DNA from: Okapia johnstoni
Lineage: Eukaryota; Chordata; Mammalia; Artiodactyla; Giraffidae
Direction of reading: 5' to 3'
DNA length: 64,000 nucleotides
NCBI GenBank assembly: GCA_024291935.2
Contig: CM044320.1
Coordinates: forward strand, 50,472,001-50,536,000
The notes beneath the pieces were generated by a model that was not told the DNA's origin, searched no databases, and saw only the letters and a program-made list of their open reading frames with translations. Below are positions 60,489 to 64,000 of this stretch, in pieces (position 1 is the stretch's first letter; each line of letters starts with the position of its first letter). The translations under genes and the position numbers were made by a program.

Positions 60489-60710
60489 GGGGCCTCCCTG
60501 ATGACACAGCGATAAAGAACCTGCCTGCAATGCAGGAGATGCAGGAGACTCAGGTTCAATCTCTGGGTCAGGAAGATCCCCTGAAGGAGGAAATGGCAAC
60601 TGACTCCAGTATTCTTGCCTGAAAAATCCCATGGACAGAGGAGCCTGGCAGGCTAGAGTCCACGGGCTCACAAAGAAAGAGCCAGACACGACTTGGTGAC
60701 TGAGCACAGT
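60489..60710 (+). mobile_element. Bov-tA SINE with target duplication
   Basis: GGGCCTCCCTGATGACACAG head, GTTCAATCTCTGGGTCAGGA, TATTCTTGCCTGAAAAATCC and GAGCCAGACACGACTTGGTG. TTTGGTCAA flanks it at 60480-60488 and 60711-60719. Confidence 0.94.
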
Positions 60711-61103
60711 TTTGGTCAAAGCTCCATGATTTTGAAGTTTTGTGCTCTCTCTTTCCCTGCAGCCCCAGGTAGTCCGTCTTAAAGTGTAATATGACTCAAG
60801 TCATAGGGTTCGACATAAAAGACCACCTAATCCTCTAATTTAGAAGACCCTCTTGTTATAAGCCTCAACCTTTGGTCTTTGTTTGAAGTAAGGGGACAAG
60901 ATGCCCATTTCTCTCCATTTCTTCAGTCATTGGAAAAAGACTTTAAGCATCATTGTTTAACCCGTTATCTATTTATTCCCATGAAGAGATACCATGCCAG
61001 ATCCTTCAACTGTACTGAGTGGGCTTACAGCTCAGAATGCCATGGGCAAATTGAGTTTATCAACATGTTTTTGACTCATGCCTGCTTTGAGTGGTGTGAT
61101 CTG

Positions 61104-61132
61104 TGTGTGTCTGTGTGTGTGTGTCTGTGTGC
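61104..61132. repeat. TG-rich simple repeat
   Basis: TG units interrupted by CTG, giving a spurious Cys/Val-rich frame (CVCVCLC). Confidence 0.9.
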
Positions 61133-62454
61133 ATCCCATCTGTATCAAGGTTTTATTTTATGTCTCATCTTTATAGATCCCAAGGGCAAATACACATTCC
61201 TAAACAGAAATGCAAGTCCATTCACTATTCAAAGGGGATTTTGCTTTCTGTTTGCTTACAGCATTTAAACATGCACACAGAATTCAAGCCAAAGTAATTC
61301 AGAGGGAGAAGAGATGCAGAAAGAGAACAGGGGAGTAAAAAAAAACTAGGTTTGAGGCATTCGTGGCAAGTCATGATGCAAATAGTGTTCAGAAATGTGG
61401 TGCTCAGACTTAATCCTTCATGCGGAGGCACCCACGCTATAATCCCATGACTAAACCTTTTATACATTTCAAATTTTCACTGCGTTCTGCACTTGTTTTT
61501 AGGGAGGATTAGAAATGCACTGAGCCTCCTCAGAGCAGGCTTGCGTGAATGCCAAAGTGAGGGAGCAGTTGGTGTAGGGTGATCCCGGCATGACACCCCG
61601 ATGGTCACACTGCACCAGGGCAGTGAAAGCAATGCTCTTACAGCGGGCTCCAGCCCCAGCGCTGGGGCATGGGTGGAGCGGCTCACGTCCATGCTCCAGC
61701 ATTTGTTTCTCATTTGATGAGCATCTGGCTCCTGGTGGGAAACTTCGGAGATAGGCACCTGTTAGGAGGTATCCTCTCCTAACTTCTCTCCTGTCGGTTC
61801 TCCTTTTCATTTTCTCGCTTGTTACAGCAAGGGTTTTTTTTTTTTTTTACGACAACAGAATATTTCACTCTGTGGGAAATCTGTTTCTTATGCTTCTGCC
61901 CCCACCGGATGTTCTTATCTGCTCCTTGCGAGGGCACAGGCAATTATAGAGCAATACATCTTCACCCACATAATTTCAGGCAAATATTGTAAAAGGAATG
62001 CAGATGGCACTGGAGAAAAACCTTCTGTCGCTTCTCTCTTTAGTTTAAAGGAAGAGATAGCAATTTCTTTTTCAGTAAACACCCTAACAGTTCATTCATT
62101 TATTCAGTGAGCCAACAAATGTTTATTCAGTGTCTACTTGATGCTGGTCCACGTGGGCCATACATCTGATAATTAGCACCAACACACCAACCATCTTCCA
62201 TGGGAGGTTTTTTCATGGACTGTCTCACACCCACACGGCACCCACCTGGTTGCTCTTTGGCTCTCTCTCATTTGCCCCTTCCTTCTCATCTCTCCCCGTT
62301 TTCTTGTTTGTCTCAAGCAGAAAACTAGAATCACCTTATTGCTACTTAAGTTCAAGCCATACCCTTTGGGCCTGATCTTCTACTCCACTCATTCACTCAT
62401 TCATCCGAGGTTTACTGAGTGTGCATCATCAAAACAGTAATAAAAACAACAATT

Positions 62455-62600
62455 TACCCTTATGTAATCCTTTGTGCTCTTTATATTATCTCATGTAATC
62501 TTTGCAGTAATCCTATAAAAAAGATATTTCTGTAATCCCCATTTCCAATGAGGATATTGAAGCAGAATAAAGTAATGTGCTCAGTCACACAACTGTTATA
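62455..62600 (-). repeat. MIR-class SINE relic
   Basis: TATTATCTCATGTAATCTTT, ATTTCCAATGAGGATATTGA and GTAATGTGCTCAGTCACACA follow reversed MIR order. Confidence 0.6.
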
Positions 62601-64000
62601 ACAGCCATGCTTTTGTAGAAAAGTAACAGAAAGCCCAATGTACAGTGACTGAAACAAAGAGACATTTATTTCTCTCATAGAACAATAAGCTTCTCTGACT
62701 CAGCAATGCCAGGGCTCACACTTCTGAGAACCACCTGACCTTTTTCCTCACGTGCACACAATGGCTGCCCTGTATTCGAGCATCGGGTCCACATTTATGT
62801 AAAGAAAATGAGAGAAAGGGTAGCGCTGTCTGTTTCTGTCCCTTCCAGCAGGGAGTCAAAGGCTTTCCAGGATCCCTCACTGCTTTTCTACTCACCTCTC
62901 ACTGGCCAAGCCTATGTCATGTGGCCACCTCTAGCAGCAAGAGAGAATGCAGAAGTAAAATCCAAGTTTTGTTTTTGTTTTTTTTTTTCTTTTCATTTTC
63001 AAGCCTCTGTGATGGAAGCCTCTGTTCTTTTTCTGCATCTCTTCTTTTCCCTCTGAATTACTTTGGCTTCACAGAGGCTTCGTTTTCAAGCCTCCCAGGG
63101 CAAATGGGATCTTGGAATGTCTGTTAGGTGGCCCATGGGCAGCATGTATGCCATGGGGAGTACCTGGTTGAAGAGTGCTGGAAGTAGGAGGCCTGTGCTC
63201 CAGGGCGTGCAACTCTCACCATCCTGCTCTACTGCACATCAGGGGTGCTGGTTAGTCCACCACACAGTCCTGCCTTCATGGAGCCAGGACACCAAGAAGC
63301 ACACTAGTAAGTTTAAAATTGCACATCCCTATATGTGCTAAGAGATAGAATAGTGGGCTTTTCAAAATATTAAAAACAGCTAACACTCTCTCATTATTGT
63401 CTTCACGGACCCTGAGAAGTCCAGCAGCCTCTCTTGGGAGGTGAAGCTCTTTATAAAGAAGTCCTTCGCCTTGACTTCTCTGAGGTCCTACCCTTCCCTT
63501 TCTCTACACTCCATCTTATCTATTGTTGTTGCTTTGTTGTTATTATTCATGCACATCTTTTTCTGCCTAGGTTTTGGCTTCATCTTCTATTCTCCCCTCT
63601 GTTCTTCTTTTTCTCTTCTGCTCACATGTTTCTTAGCATTTTACTGGATACTCCAACAAGAAGAGGACTTGGGCTTTATTCTTGTGAACTGAAATTGTTC
63701 TCATTTTAGCTTCTAAGGAATTTGGAAGAGATGATCACTCTTGTAAAAATCACAGTTTGAAATTTCAGTTGTCACCGAGTGTCCAGCTAACCTCCCTTCA
63801 CACTGTAAGGAGAAGAGAATTAGATGGCAATGTTAGTAGACTAGGAGAGCTGCAGTTTCAGCTACCGCAAATTTCTTCTGATGGCACCCAGCCCCAGCTG
63901 TGCAGCCTTGGGAGAGGCCATCGTGTCCACATGCCCTTCACACATGGTACCTGGCTGAAAAGCACCAACCTCGTTGCAAAGAGCCCACCCATATGTTCAA

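Larger units (their letters stand above)
23670..64000 (+). other. ANKS1B: ANKS1B intron downstream of the SAM2 exon (partial)
   Basis: The next protein segment expected in ANKS1B starts VLKINLIGHRKR. No reading frame with that content is found to the end of the window, so this intron is at least 40 kb and runs off the edge. It contains SINEs, L1M relics, MIR/L2 fragments and microsatellites. Confidence 0.75.
60720..64000. other. Intron without a gene
   Basis: Mostly unique. Old-repeat text lies near 62085-62140, 62385-62420 and 62620-62960, and a T-run near 61830-61848. The frames near 60879-61268, 61477-61810 and 62808-63341 have no recognised domain and no paired splice sites in a coding context. 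Confidence 0.5.

Noticed and set aside
61103..61297. Cysteine/valine-rich small secreted protein
   Set aside because: The CVCVC part is an interrupted TG repeat, and the rest has no signal peptide or family features.

Overview
This is a window of ruminant (bovid or cervid type) nuclear DNA. BovB (RTE) LINEs, tRNA-headed Bov-tA SINEs, a dimeric Bov-A2 SINE, CHR-type SINEs and a ruminant/ferungulate L1 occur throughout. They sit on an AT-rich background with ancient mammalian repeats (MIR, L2, MER5-like, L1M). There are no operons, ribosome binding sites, CRISPR arrays or other prokaryotic features. Nearly every open reading frame is chance or repeat-derived.

The only host coding sequence I can support is one 153-bp exon at 23517-23669 on the + strand. 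It encodes most of the second SAM domain of ANKS1B (AIDA-1). It has a branch-point-like TCCTAAC, a TTACAG acceptor and a GTAAGT donor, and both ends are phase 0. The rest of the window is therefore read as two large ANKS1B introns: about 23.5 kb upstream of the exon and more than 40 kb downstream. Both continue past the window edges.

Layout: 1-3580 is sparse intron. 3581-3804 is a Bov-tA SINE. About 4420-11710 is a decayed L1 that was split by a sense BovB at 8710-11419, which was itself split by an antisense BovB at about 9289-10901. 13298-14709 is a second sense BovB with a frameshift just before its YADD motif. 14710-23490 holds SINE pieces and a BovB 3' fragment flanked by target-site duplications. 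23517-23669 is the ANKS1B exon. 23670-28600 is unique intron. 28619-32900 is a layered repeat block: a CHR SINE, an antisense L1M, another L1M inside it, a 315-bp duplicated segment inside that, a Bov-tA and a long CHR-type SINE. 32900-64000 is intron with scattered SINEs, MIR/L2/MER5 relics, an L1 3' fragment, a (TA)n(GA)n microsatellite and one strong CTCF-like motif at 35643-35663.

I found no new biological system. The observations most worth checking are the 315-bp non-tandem duplication (29360-29674 and 31041-31355, about 97% identical by my hand alignment), the BovB-in-BovB-in-L1 nest that creates long inverted repeats in a transcribed intron, and the CTCF-like site. Repeat family names come from memory of consensus sequences, not from a database search.
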